A stretch of 54,395 bases of DNA from Candidatus Cloacimonadota bacterium (GTDB taxonomy: Bacteria > Muiribacteriota > UBA6191), in NCBI GenBank assembly GCA_023954715.1, contig JAGSHD010000020.1:1-54395 (forward strand). Direction: 5' to 3'. Position 1 is the first letter of the stretch, and each line of letters begins with the position of its first letter. The notes under the pieces were generated by a model. That model did not search any database. It had not been told where the DNA came from and was given only the letters and a program-made list of their open reading frames with translations. This document shows, piece after piece, positions 18,147 to 26,644 of this stretch. The position numbers and the translations under genes are program-made.

Positions 18147-18983
18147 TTATAGTTGTTTATTAGTTTGCTGAGCTGCGTTTAGAACCTTACCACCAATTAG
18201 ATCGGACTTTATAGCTTTATTCAAAGTCTCTTTAAGAGATGCTTGGGATTTAGCATCTAGTGCGTTGTATGCTTTTAGAAAAAGTTTAGGTTGTCTTCCA
18301 GCAAAAACTGCTACAGAAAGTTGAATTTCTTCTAGTTGATTAAATTTGAAAGATGCTTCTACAACAAGTTTAAGTAATTCGGAACTAGTATTTTTAGTTA
18401 TACTTTCAAGCGTTACATACCTAAGAGGTCTGAGTTCTCTAGCTACAAAATCATTTAGGTCATCTTTTGAGGTCTTATTAAGTAGCTCTTTCATGGCATT
18501 TATGACTTCGTTAAGTTGAGTGTATTGCTTTGCATAAAAAGGTTTGATAGATAAGGTCATGACTTTGGAGTAAGCCTCTAACAAATCATGAGGTAAGTGA
18601 GTCCTATCCTGTAAACGTTTTTTTATAGTATCCAATCCACCAGGGGTATGTTCGATTTCGTGGGCCACGTAGGCATCAGCTAATTGTATAGCAATATCAT
18701 GCTTTACTCCAAACCTCGCAAGTGGGAAAGGGGTACTATCTCCACCCAATACTTTACTTGAGTTTTTATCATCAAGTTGTACATAAAGTGAAGCACTATG
18801 CTCATCTCCTTTAACTATTAAAGAGTATACCTGTGAATCTTCGCCTTTAACTGTGGCAATAACTTTTTCAGATTCAGATTCAGAGAGGTTAATATCATTT
18901 GCTTGAGGTTGCTCAGCTATAGAAAGTTGAACAGCACAAAGTGAGAGAAGTCCGATGATTAAAATTTTGTTTAAAATATTCAT
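18147..18983 (-). CDS. Secreted partner protein of lipoprotein cassette 1 (candidate immunity/self-protection)
   Basis: 278 residues with a signal peptide at about 1-23 (LSLCAVQLSIA|E). The mature part is mostly predicted helix after an N-terminal strand-rich ~60 residues. It shares LGGDSTPFPLARFGV, LP.DLL..YSK.MTL..KPFY and ELRPLRYVTLESI with the products at 20688-21473 and 22230-23009, so the three are paralogues. The family is not recognised. It begins 2 bp after the stop of the lipoprotein hydrolase gene at 18986-19663, a tight coupling kept in cassettes 2 and 3. Because the putative hydrolase acts outside the cytoplasm and this protein is exported, an inhibitor or immunity role is the leading inference; a chaperone or co-factor is the alternative. 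Confidence 0.7.
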   Translation of the reverse strand: MNILNKILIIGLLSLCAVQLSIAEQPQANDINLSESESEKVIATVKGEDSQVYSLIVKGDEHSASLYVQLDDKNSSKVLGGDSTPFPLARFGVKHDIAIQLADAYVAHEIEHTPGGLDTIKKRLQDRTHLPHDLLEAYSKVMTLSIKPFYAKQYTQLNEVINAMKELLNKTSKDDLNDFVARELRPLRYVTLESITKNTSSELLKLVVEASFKFNQLEEIQLSVAVFAGRQPKLFLKAYNALDAKSQASLKETLNKAIKSDLIGGKVLNAAQQTNKQL

Positions 18984-18985
18984 AA

Positions 18986-19663
18986 TTAGCTTACAATCCT
19001 ATATATATTTACGGGTAGGTTTCTACTGCCCTGGTAGTAACTAGTCCAACGATCGACGGTAAAGTTTTGTTTCCATTCAGCAGCACTAGAGCTATTAGAG
19101 TATACCTCATTTGATTCACCAATGATACCAACATGCCCGACTTTAGCTCCTGTTGGAGATAAGATAATATCTCCAGGGCGTGAATCCGCGACATCTATTT
19201 TTTCTGCTTTTCCAGAGCTTACTAAAGCTTGAAACTCTGTATCCATTCGTGAAGTGGAATCTCCATCAACTTTAAAACCAACAGATCTTTCAAGGATTTT
19301 ATTTACCATCCATGCACAAGCGAGATTTCCGCCATCTGGTCCAGCTGCAGAGCTTTCTCCCAATGCTTCTTTTGCTTCTCTAAATATTGTGGCATTGGCT
19401 TCTCCTGTTTCGTTGGCGGTTTCTAATTGATCTAGAGTTTCTTGACTTTGAGACTCACTTAATTGTTGCATAGAGCCATTGATACTATTAGATGCATCGA
19501 ATCCGGAAGCATCCACTTGACTCTGTAGGTCGGCTTGAACATCAACTGGTAGATTATGATATTTCGGATTCATTTCTGCTTGTTGCTTGGCGGCCTTTTT
19601 ATCACATCCAGATAGGGTGATGACAGCGGCGATCGCTATGATTAAGTTGATTTTTTTCAGCAT
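18986..19663 (-). CDS. Lipoprotein with papain-like Cys/His hydrolase domain, cassette 1
   Basis: 226 residues from the ATG at 19663 (AGGCAG upstream); a longer reading from 19759 would run through the promoter. The type II signal peptide has lipobox LSGC, lipidated Cys20. The mature N-terminus has MNPKYHNLPVDVQ, shared by all four paralogous lipoproteins, then a ~60-residue Ser/Gln/Glu-rich linker. The C-terminal ~115 residues resemble CHAP/NlpC-P60 amidohydrolases: nucleophile Cys in ACAWMVNK, RPGDIILSP, His in GHVGIIG, and Asn in YSN as likely third residue. The inferred activity is peptide-bond cleavage in peptidoglycan while anchored to a membrane. It is the first gene of cassette 1, driven by the shared element at 19726-19760. 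Confidence 0.75.
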   Translation of the reverse strand: MLKKINLIIAIAAVITLSGCDKKAAKQQAEMNPKYHNLPVDVQADLQSQVDASGFDASNSINGSMQQLSESQSQETLDQLETANETGEANATIFREAKEALGESSAAGPDGGNLACAWMVNKILERSVGFKVDGDSTSRMDTEFQALVSSGKAEKIDVADSRPGDIILSPTGAKVGHVGIIGESNEVYSNSSSAAEWKQNFTVDRWTSYYQGSRNLPVNIYRIVS

Positions 19664-19725
19664 AAATACTGCCTTTATTGTAAATGTTTGGTCATATGAG
19701 AGTAAATTAAAACTTTGTCCACTAT

Positions 19726-19760
19726 ATATTAATACTAAAACACTTGCGAAAAGTGTCAAG
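19726..19760 (-). promoter_or_regulatory. Shared cassette promoter/operator element, copy A
   Basis: On the minus strand this reads CTTG-N10-CAAG followed by GTGTTTTAGTATTAATAT. CTTG is at 19760-19757, CAAG at 19746-19743 and a -10-like TAATAT at 19731-19726. The start codon lies about 62 bases downstream. The same arrangement occurs at 19783-19817 (copy B) and 49751-49785 (copy C). Confidence 0.65.
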
Positions 19761-19782
19761 GGGGAGAAAATTTTAATTTAGC

Positions 19783-19817
19783 CTTGACAGTTTTTACAAG
19801 TGTTTTACTATTATAAT
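19783..19817 (+). promoter_or_regulatory. Shared cassette promoter/operator element, copy B
   Basis: CTTG at 19783-19786, N10, CAAG at 19797-19800, then GTGTTTTA and TATAAT at 19812-19817. TTGACA (19784-19789) is 22 bp from TATAAT, too far for an ordinary -35. The CTTG/CAAG inverted repeat is therefore better read as a regulator site covering the -35 zone. It lies 22 bp from copy A, pointing the other way. Confidence 0.65.
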
Positions 19818-19957
19818 AGGGATAGTATTTTAATTTGTGTTTTTTGTTACAAAAGATAGCTTTCTATAAGCTAATACAAAACAAGGATAGAGCAATAGGT
19901 ATTATCGGCGTAGATGGCAATAAGTCAAAAGCAAGGGCTCAAGAAAAGGTGTAACTT
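19818..19957 (+). other. Long leader of cassette 2 with possible 16-codon upstream ORF
   Basis: About 140 bases separate the copy B promoter from the cassette 2 start, against about 60 in cassettes 1 and 4. A small frame from the ATG at 19914 to the stop ending at 19964 (MAISQKQGLKKRCNLC) overlaps the lipoprotein start codon in another frame. It has no good ribosome site. The leader did not match a riboswitch class I know. Confidence 0.35.
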
Positions 19958-20686
19958 ATGTTAAAAAAAGTAAATTTAATAACTATAGTAATATTTGCAG
20001 TGTTATTGTCAGGCTGTGACAAGCAAAAAGCGCAACAACAAGCTGATATGAATCCCAATTATCATAATCTACCGGTAGACTTGCAAAATGATTTAATAAG
20101 TCAAGTAGAAGACCAAGCAGAAAACACAGATCCTGTTGATGATGACAGCTCTACTATTCCAGATGATAGTGCTGATGATACTACTTCAGAAGAAGAACAA
20201 GTTGTTTCAACGGATGGAGCGAGTGAAACTGGTTCTGCCAATGCCGCAATCTTTAGAGAAGCAACAGAAGCATTAGGGGAAAGTTCTGAAGCAGGTCCTG
20301 GTGGTGGAAGTGTAGCTTGTGCCTGGATGGTCAACAAGGTTTTAAAGAGATCTGTAGGTATTACTGTTGATGGAAATGCAACACTTAACATGAATGAAGA
20401 TTTTAGATCTATGGTTGCTGCAGGTAAAGCAGAGGCGATTCCTGTTGCTGATGCAAAACCTGGAGACGTTATTATTTCTCCAACAGAGTATAGAAATGGC
20501 AAAAAGAATACAGGTCACGTAGGTATTGTAGGCCAAGGTGGGACAATCCTTTCAAATGGTGGAAGAACTCAGCCAAATGGTGGAAAAGACTATAAGTGGA
20601 GAGATAAATTTAATATGGCAAGCTGGAAGGGTTACTATCAGAGTAAAAAAGGCTTAGACATGAATGTATATAGGATCATCTCTTAA
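19958..20686 (+). CDS. Lipoprotein with papain-like Cys/His hydrolase domain, cassette 2
   Basis: 242 residues; AAGGTG lies 6 bp before the ATG. The lipobox LSGC has lipidated Cys20. The mature start carries MNPNYHNLPVDLQ, then a strongly acidic Asp/Glu/Ser linker (about 45-90). The C-terminal domain has SVACAWMVNKVLKRS (nucleophile Cys), KPGDVIISPTE, TGHVGIVG (His) and ILSNGG (Asn), and ends in a conserved WKGYYQSKKGLDMNVYRI block shared with cassettes 1 and 3. It is a putative peptidoglycan-directed amidohydrolase of the NlpC/P60-CHAP superfamily. It is transcribed divergently from cassette 1 and followed after 1 bp by its partner gene. Confidence 0.75.
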   Translation: MLKKVNLITIVIFAVLLSGCDKQKAQQQADMNPNYHNLPVDLQNDLISQVEDQAENTDPVDDDSSTIPDDSADDTTSEEEQVVSTDGASETGSANAAIFREATEALGESSEAGPGGGSVACAWMVNKVLKRSVGITVDGNATLNMNEDFRSMVAAGKAEAIPVADAKPGDVIISPTEYRNGKKNTGHVGIVGQGGTILSNGGRTQPNGGKDYKWRDKFNMASWKGYYQSKKGLDMNVYRIIS

Positions 20687-20687
20687 T

Positions 20688-21473
20688 ATGAAATATATTC
20701 TTTGTATTTTATTCTTACTCAACGCATCGATTGTGGTGAGTAATGAAGGCGTAAAAATCGCTGAAGTAGTTTCTTCTGACGGTGAAAAGTATACTTTAGT
20801 AGAGTTTTTAGATGAAGAAGGCGGGTCTTTGTTTATTGAAAAGCAAAGAAAAGGTTTAACGGAGTTGTTAGGTGGAGATAGTACACCATTTCCGTTGTCA
20901 AAGTATGGGATTCAGCCGATTGTGGCAAAAAAGCTGGTAACACAGTTTGTAGACTATGAGATTGCCAATACAAAAGGTGGTGTCAAAGCTTTACAGAGTA
21001 GACTATCACAAAGAGAATATTTACCAAATGACTTGCTTGAGGAATACTCAAAGCGTATGACATTAAATGCAAAGCCTTTTTATTTAAAATTTGATAACTC
21101 TTTAAAAGAGGTTATTCGAGTATTAAAAGCATTATTGAATAAGAGAGACTCTAATGAGTTAGGTGATTTCCTAGTAAGAGAACTGCGACCAGTAAGACGA
21201 GCAAACCTAGAGGCAATCGCCAATAAGACGAGTGAACAGCATTTAGATCTTGTTTTAAAATCAGCCATAAAGTTTTCTAGTCACGAAGAAATTCAACTCT
21301 CTATAGGGGTATATGCTGGCCGGCAAGCAAGCCACTTTAAAAAGAGCTTTGCAAAATTAAATATAGAAGATAAAAATATTGTAAAAGAAGCAGTTAAGAA
21401 GGCTATAGCTTCAAATATAATTGGTGGTAAAGTAAAAGTGATGGCAGGGTTGACTTTAAAGGATTTACAATAA
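20688..21473 (+). CDS. Secreted partner protein of lipoprotein cassette 2 (candidate immunity/self-protection)
   Basis: 261 residues from the ATG at 20688, one base after the upstream stop (TAATATG). A signal peptide lies at 1-18 (LLNASIVVS|N). Blocks shared with the partner proteins of cassettes 1 and 3: LLGGDSTPFPLSKYGI, LPNDLLEEYSKRMTL, RELRPVRRANLEAI, EEIQLSIGVYAGRQ. It is a member of the same unrecognised periplasmic family. The close genetic linkage and co-duplication with the hydrolase indicate that the two work together; protecting the producer's own cell wall is the favoured inference. Confidence 0.7.
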   Translation: MKYILCILFLLNASIVVSNEGVKIAEVVSSDGEKYTLVEFLDEEGGSLFIEKQRKGLTELLGGDSTPFPLSKYGIQPIVAKKLVTQFVDYEIANTKGGVKALQSRLSQREYLPNDLLEEYSKRMTLNAKPFYLKFDNSLKEVIRVLKALLNKRDSNELGDFLVRELRPVRRANLEAIANKTSEQHLDLVLKSAIKFSSHEEIQLSIGVYAGRQASHFKKSFAKLNIEDKNIVKEAVKKAIASNIIGGKVKVMAGLTLKDLQ

Positions 21474-21562
21474 TTTAAGGTTGAGCAGTTATTATAAAGT
21501 ACTGATCTAAAATTAGTTATTTTAATAATATGTTGTGGTAATAAAAAAGAAGGAAGTAGATT

Positions 21563-22225
21563 ATGTTGAAGAAAATTAACTTAATAATATTGATAATGTT
21601 TGCAATTGTTTTATCTGGATGTGATAAAAAAGCAGCAGAAAAAGCAGCAGAAATGAACCCAAACTTTCATAATTTACCTGTTGAAGAGCAAAAAGAGTTG
21701 ATTGCTCAGGTACAAGCAGAGCAAGATGATGCTGATGAGGAAGATAGTTCTAGCGGAGGACAAAGTAACGCAGCTAGTAAAGTAGGCCCTGCCAATGCAT
21801 CCATCTTTAGAGAAGCAACTAAGGCTATGGGAGAAAGTTCGGCTGCTGGCCCTGGTGGTGGTAGTGTATCTTGCGCATGGATGGTGAACAAAGTATTAAA
21901 AAGATCATTGGGGATAACAGTTGATGGCAATGCAACAGCTCTTATGAATAAAGATTTTAAGTCCATGGTAGCAGCTGGAAAAGCAGAGCAAATTTCTGTA
22001 TCCAATGCAAAGCCTGGCGATATAATTATTTCGCCAACAGAAGGGAAAAACATTGGGCATGTTGGAATAGTTGGCGAAGGTGGTACAATTTTGTCTAACG
22101 GAGGATCTAAAGGTCCTAACGGTGGAAAAGAGTATAAATGGCAAGATAAATTTAACATGTCAAGCTGGAAAGGTTATTACCAGACAAAGAAGGGTTTAGA
22201 TATGAAGATTTTTCGGATTGTTTAA
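21563..22225 (+). CDS. Lipoprotein with papain-like Cys/His hydrolase domain, cassette 3
   Basis: 220 residues, ribosome site GAAGGA. The lipobox LSGC has Cys20, followed by MNPNFHNLPVEEQ and a short Glu/Asp/Ser linker. The catalytic-type domain is VSCAWMVNKVLKRS, KPGDIIISPTE, IGHVGIVGEGG, ILSNGG. It is closest to the cassette 2 protein, and the two also show patches of DNA similarity, consistent with tandem duplication. The 89-bp gap after cassette 2 has no terminator and no copy of the CTTG/CAAG element, so it is probably co-transcribed with cassette 2. Confidence 0.75.
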   Translation: MLKKINLIILIMFAIVLSGCDKKAAEKAAEMNPNFHNLPVEEQKELIAQVQAEQDDADEEDSSSGGQSNAASKVGPANASIFREATKAMGESSAAGPGGGSVSCAWMVNKVLKRSLGITVDGNATALMNKDFKSMVAAGKAEQISVSNAKPGDIIISPTEGKNIGHVGIVGEGGTILSNGGSKGPNGGKEYKWQDKFNMSSWKGYYQTKKGLDMKIFRIV

Positions 22226-22229
22226 AGAT

Positions 22230-23009
22230 ATGAAGCATATACTTTATATTTTATTGTTTTTTGTTTCTTCTGTTTTACAGGCAAATGAGAGATTGACTAT
22301 AGCCAAGGTTATGGCCTCTAAAGGGCAAAACTATTCATTGATTCAAATTGTAGATGAAGATGGAGGTGCTTTGCTTGTAGAATTAGAAGAAAATGACACT
22401 ACCACTGTTTTAGGTGGAGACTCTACAGTGTTTCCATTGTCTAAGTTTGGAGTGCCAAACTCTATTGCTAAAAAAATAGTGGAAAAATTTGTGGCATACG
22501 AAATAGAAAATACTAAAGGTGGCGTTAAAGCATTGCAAAGTCGTTTACAAAAACGAGACTCCCTGCCAAACGATTTGTTAGCTGAGTATTCAAAGTTTAT
22601 GACTTTAAGTGCAAAGCCATTTTATATAAAATCAAATGTCACATTGAAAGAGGTGACTCGAGTCCTTTTAGAGTTGCAAAAGACAAGTCCAGAAAAGCTT
22701 TCTGAATTTGTTTTAAAGGAGTTAAGACCTGTTAGAGGAGAACTTCTTGAGTCAATCTTAAATTTGGATAATGACCAGATTTTAGATCTTGTAATAAAAT
22801 CAGCTGTCAAATTTCCTGATGATCAAGAGGTTCAGCTTTCTTTAGGTGTTTATGTAGGGCAACAGCCGGATAGCTTTAGAAAGAAGTTTTTGAAGTTATC
22901 AGCAACTCAGAAAGCAAGCGTAAAAGAAGCGATTAATGGAGCAATTACTTCAAATGTTATTGGTACAAAAGTAAAAGAGGTAGCATTTCAGACTTTAAAA
23001 AGCTTGTGA
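22230..23009 (+). CDS. Secreted partner protein of lipoprotein cassette 3 (candidate immunity/self-protection)
   Basis: 259 residues from the ATG at 22230, four bases after the upstream stop; a TTG at 22218 would overlap the hydrolase gene. A signal peptide lies at 1-18 (FVSSVLQA|N). It shares VLGGDSTVFPLSKFGV, LPNDLLAEYSKFMTL, KELRPVRGELLESI and EVQLSLGVYVGQQP with the other two partners. Divergence between the partner paralogues appears at least as great as between their hydrolases, as expected if each pair co-evolves; alignment is needed to show this. A terminator follows at 23035. Confidence 0.7.
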   Translation: MKHILYILLFFVSSVLQANERLTIAKVMASKGQNYSLIQIVDEDGGALLVELEENDTTTVLGGDSTVFPLSKFGVPNSIAKKIVEKFVAYEIENTKGGVKALQSRLQKRDSLPNDLLAEYSKFMTLSAKPFYIKSNVTLKEVTRVLLELQKTSPEKLSEFVLKELRPVRGELLESILNLDNDQILDLVIKSAVKFPDDQEVQLSLGVYVGQQPDSFRKKFLKLSATQKASVKEAINGAITSNVIGTKVKEVAFQTLKSL

Positions 23010-23034
23010 GCGTCATTCTCTAAGTAATATATGC

Positions 23035-23074
23035 AAAAATGACTTCATCATAATATATGGTGTAGTCATTTTTT
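23035..23074. terminator. Terminator between cassette 3 and the convergent helicase gene
   Basis: The stem AAAAATGACT / AGTCATTTTT encloses a 19-base AT-rich loop and is followed by further Ts. A-rich DNA upstream allows it to work in both directions for the converging transcripts. Confidence 0.75.
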
Positions 23075-23160
23075 ATTCTATACCCAAATACAAATGGCTT
23101 TACTGTTTTTTCTGCAAAAACTCCTATGTTATTGAGCTTTGTATTAGATGAGTATAATTG

Positions 23161-26100
23161 CTACTCTATTTCTTCAAAGAAATTCAACAAATCTTTAGGG
23201 TCTTTAAAATTTGGTAGATTACTATCGATAAAAAGTTTGTCAGATAGATCTCTTTTGTCCTTTTGGAGTTTTTGAATTTTTTCTTCAATGGTTTTTTCAA
23301 CAATTAAGCGATAAACAAAAACAGATTTGGTTTGACCAATACGGTGAGATCGATCAATTGCTTGATTTTCTACGGCTGGATTCCACCAAGGGTCCATCAA
23401 AAATACATAATCAGCAGCAACAAGGTTTAGGGCTGTCCCCCCTGATTTTAAACTGATAAGAAAGACTTTTCGATCGGGCTCCTCATGAAATCGATCGATT
23501 TGTTCTTGTCTGAGTTTACGATTTGTAGATCCATCAAAATGACTATATTCGATGAGTAGTTCTTGCATTAAGGATTTGAGTTTATCTAACACCCCAATAA
23601 ACTGAGAAAAGATTAAGATTTTATGCCCATTTTCGATAATTTTTGGAAGCACTTCACGTAAATAATCAATCTTGCAAGCACTCACATCTAAAAACTCTTT
23701 ATTGGCAAGCTCTGGTAATAAACAGGTCTGTCTCAATCGCATCATTCCAGTTAAAACTAATGGCCCTGCTCCATCTACACCAATAGCATCAAAATGATTT
23801 TTGATCTTTTCTCGATAAAACTTTGCTGTAATATGATAGGCCGTTAACTGATCATCAGACATTTGTAGAGTGATGTTGTTTTCTGTTTTGCTAGGTAACT
23901 CAGCGGATACTACTTCTTTGTTTCTTCTTAAAACCATAGGAGAAATGAGAGTTTTTAAGGTTCTAGCTTTTGCTTCAACTTTTCCGACTTCTATGGGGAT
24001 AGAGAAATTAGTTCTAAACCACTTTCGGGTTCCGAGGAAGTTTGGGTTTAAAAAATCAAAGAGAGACCATAGCTCTAGCGTGTTGTTTTCAAGTGGTGTA
24101 CCACTTAAGGCTATTCTCTGTGTAGCGCTTATTTCTTTGACGGCTTTACTTTGCAGGCTTGACGGGTTCTTAATCATTTGCGACTCGTCTAAGATGAGGC
24201 AAGTAAAAGTAGTACTTTTAAAAAGATGAAGGTCGATTCTTAAGGTAGTATAAGAAACGAGTATGATATCTGTTGCTGAGTTAAACTCTCGATTTGTACC
24301 CATGTGAGCATAAGAGCTGAGTTGGGGACAAAATTTATTTATTTCTCGCTGCCAATTGGTTATAGCACTTACTGGAGCAACAATTAATGTTTGATTATGT
24401 TGCTTACGTGCGTGCAAAGTGGAGAGTAGGGCGAGAGATTGAATTGTTTTCCCAAGACCCATATCATCAGCGAGTAATACTCCATAATCAGAGTTATGGG
24501 CAGCCCTAAGAAACTGAAACCCTTCAATTTGATAGGGTCTAAGGTTTGTGTCTAAGCCAATCGGGTTTTCGTTGGATTTATTTTTGATATTTAAGATGGT
24601 TTTACGAGCATCTAAATATGTTTTAACTTGAAGGCTTTCATAGTTGTCATCAGTTAAAATCTCTTTGATGAGTAGGGGGTTTAAAGGTAGTTTGATATCT
24701 GAAGATAGATCTTCAAAATGATCTTTTAGTTTAGCAAGTTGTTCAATGTCTTGTGCGTTTAAATAGTGCATTATACCATCTTGATCACAGGCGTACCCTT
24801 CGGCAAGATCGAAGCTATCAATATTTAGTAGTTGGTTTTTACTATCTATTTTGACTTTAAAATGAAGCCATTTTTCCTCGGGGTTGAGCTCAAGGTGTAG
24901 TTTGCAATTAAGATTGTTAGAAAGTTTTTTCTTGTGATTCAAGCTATAGATCGAAAACCCTCTTTCTAAAAGCTTGGGGGCAAGCTCTTGATAAAAATGA
25001 GGAATATCATTTGAATTAATAGAGTAGTGAAAGTTTTGCTTGAGTTTTCGAGTTGGTATGGGGCTAAACTGAGCTTGGGTTTGTTGTAGAAAGTAGTATT
25101 TAGCCAGGCTTTCGAACTCCGGATTGTCTAAAGTGTTAACCTCTCCTTTGAGTTCTGATTGTTTCAAGTAGAGTGTTAAGGCTTCATCGTAATCAAAGTT
25201 TAAATTTAAAAAAAGCTCTTTATGTTTGTTTAAGTCATATAAAACTAATTTTGCAATAGGGTTTAATTTAACGAAATATCGTGAGCTAATTTCCGTATCA
25301 AAAGTTAAAAAATCTAAATCCAATGTTTGTAGGCTACTTTGTATAGAAGAAAAAGTAGATGCGGGATAAGCTTGATAATGGCTAATAAACGAGAAGAAGT
25401 TATCTTCTAAGGAGTTTCGAGTACGCTTAATAAACAGACAAGATTGAGAAAGAGGGATAAATAAAAAATTATTTTTATTTGTTTGAAAGGATAAAAGGGG
25501 TTTGTCTTTGTTAAATTTTAAGCCACGAAAATGGCAGTTTATATCAAAAAATTCGTTTGATTCTTTTGATGGGCAAAAGCTGAGATGAAGTTTAAAGGCG
25601 TCTAGTTTTTGGCAAGATACCTTTTTACTACCTGATTCGAAATATATAAGTTTGTCATCTAACTCATCTAAAATTTCAATCAATAAGTGACGGATTAAAT
25701 ATTGAAACTGTTCACTTTTAATTTTAAGGTAGGATTTAGATTGTACAGAAGTAAAATGGTTTTCCCATAATGACTGCAGACCACCGGATATGTTTGAGAT
25801 ATTGTACTTTTCTAGTTGCTTTGCACTCAGAGCAAATAACTTTTTGTCTTCATTTTGAAGAAGGCCTTTGACTTCTCCCTTTTCATTGATGCAAAGTGCT
25901 AATTTAGCATTCTTTTTGTCGGGTAGTTTATTCACTTGAAATCCGTGGGATGATAATTCAAATTGTGTTATGACCTCATCATGTATAGCTTGTTTTGGCT
26001 TTTCTATGATGTTTTCCACATGGATTTCAACGTTTTCATTTAAGTTGGAATATTGATAATGGTCTACCATATAAAGAAAATCACTGTTGAGGCGACTTTG

Positions 26101-26451
26101 TGTTTGTATGGATTGATGAGCCAAATTATAAACGGCTTGAATTTCAGGTGCGCTAATATCCCATTGACAGAGATTGGAGTGGACAAAAACATAAGAGGCT
26201 GCTCTTATGCATTGATCTCTTGATACCTTTTTACTTAAATCTCTACCAAACCAAGTAGGAATTTTATCGTTTGTAGCAACGTCCAACATAAGCAATACAT
26301 AGTCATATTGTGTAGAGTTTTTTAACTGATATAAAAATAAGAAGTACTCTTGCTCTAGTTCAATGTAAGAAAAAGAAAAGTTCTTGTTAAATTCATACTC
26401 ATTGTAGTAGCCGTAACCCGACTGCGTTAAATAGTTTTTAATAAGGCTCAT
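23161..26451 (-). CDS. SNF2-family (RapA/HepA-like) DEAD-box-superfamily helicase
   Basis: 1096 residues. The last ~480 form a complete SNF2 ATPase: LADDMGLGKTIQS (Walker A) near 664, LILDESQMIKN (Walker B) near 752, ALSGTPLENN, and a helicase C domain with FDGSTNRKLRQEQID, SLKSGGTALNLVAAD and IDRSHRIGQT. Members use ATP to translocate on double-stranded DNA and remodel protein-DNA complexes, for example around RNA polymerase. The N-terminal ~600 residues are not recognised; no SWIM zinc motif (CxCx(n)CxH) was seen, although many bacterial SNF2 proteins of this size have one. It is a single-gene unit with convergent neighbours downstream and glmM divergent upstream. Confidence 0.9.
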   Translation of the reverse strand: MSLIKNYLTQSGYGYYNEYEFNKNFSFSYIELEQEYFLFLYQLKNSTQYDYVLLMLDVATNDKIPTWFGRDLSKKVSRDQCIRAASYVFVHSNLCQWDISAPEIQAVYNLAHQSIQTQSRLNSDFLYMVDHYQYSNLNENVEIHVENIIEKPKQAIHDEVITQFELSSHGFQVNKLPDKKNAKLALCINEKGEVKGLLQNEDKKLFALSAKQLEKYNISNISGGLQSLWENHFTSVQSKSYLKIKSEQFQYLIRHLLIEILDELDDKLIYFESGSKKVSCQKLDAFKLHLSFCPSKESNEFFDINCHFRGLKFNKDKPLLSFQTNKNNFLFIPLSQSCLFIKRTRNSLEDNFFSFISHYQAYPASTFSSIQSSLQTLDLDFLTFDTEISSRYFVKLNPIAKLVLYDLNKHKELFLNLNFDYDEALTLYLKQSELKGEVNTLDNPEFESLAKYYFLQQTQAQFSPIPTRKLKQNFHYSINSNDIPHFYQELAPKLLERGFSIYSLNHKKKLSNNLNCKLHLELNPEEKWLHFKVKIDSKNQLLNIDSFDLAEGYACDQDGIMHYLNAQDIEQLAKLKDHFEDLSSDIKLPLNPLLIKEILTDDNYESLQVKTYLDARKTILNIKNKSNENPIGLDTNLRPYQIEGFQFLRAAHNSDYGVLLADDMGLGKTIQSLALLSTLHARKQHNQTLIVAPVSAITNWQREINKFCPQLSSYAHMGTNREFNSATDIILVSYTTLRIDLHLFKSTTFTCLILDESQMIKNPSSLQSKAVKEISATQRIALSGTPLENNTLELWSLFDFLNPNFLGTRKWFRTNFSIPIEVGKVEAKARTLKTLISPMVLRRNKEVVSAELPSKTENNITLQMSDDQLTAYHITAKFYREKIKNHFDAIGVDGAGPLVLTGMMRLRQTCLLPELANKEFLDVSACKIDYLREVLPKIIENGHKILIFSQFIGVLDKLKSLMQELLIEYSHFDGSTNRKLRQEQIDRFHEEPDRKVFLISLKSGGTALNLVAADYVFLMDPWWNPAVENQAIDRSHRIGQTKSVFVYRLIVEKTIEEKIQKLQKDKRDLSDKLFIDSNLPNFKDPKDLLNFFEEIE

Positions 26452-26644
26452 AAATTGGATTATAGCAAAGATCTATAGAATGGTCGTTTTGAGTTCAGAA
26501 ATAAATAGATAGTAAAAAGTCGCCCTCCTATGTCTTAAGACTTTGTTTGCTTCCAAAACAACAGAAAACTTTAATAAATTCTTAGTTCACAAAATCGAAT
26601 AAAATTGAGATTTTTAGTAATTAAACGTATAATCTTGCCAAATA

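Noticed and set aside
19587..19781. 64-codon plus-strand frame opposite the cassette 1 start
   Set aside because: It overlaps the lipoprotein start and its promoter on the other strand and has no ribosome site or recognisable product.
19818..19957. Possible cyclic-di-GMP riboswitch in the cassette 2 leader
   Set aside because: A few GEMM-like words occur (AAAGC, GGGCTC) but the conserved junction and second stem are missing.
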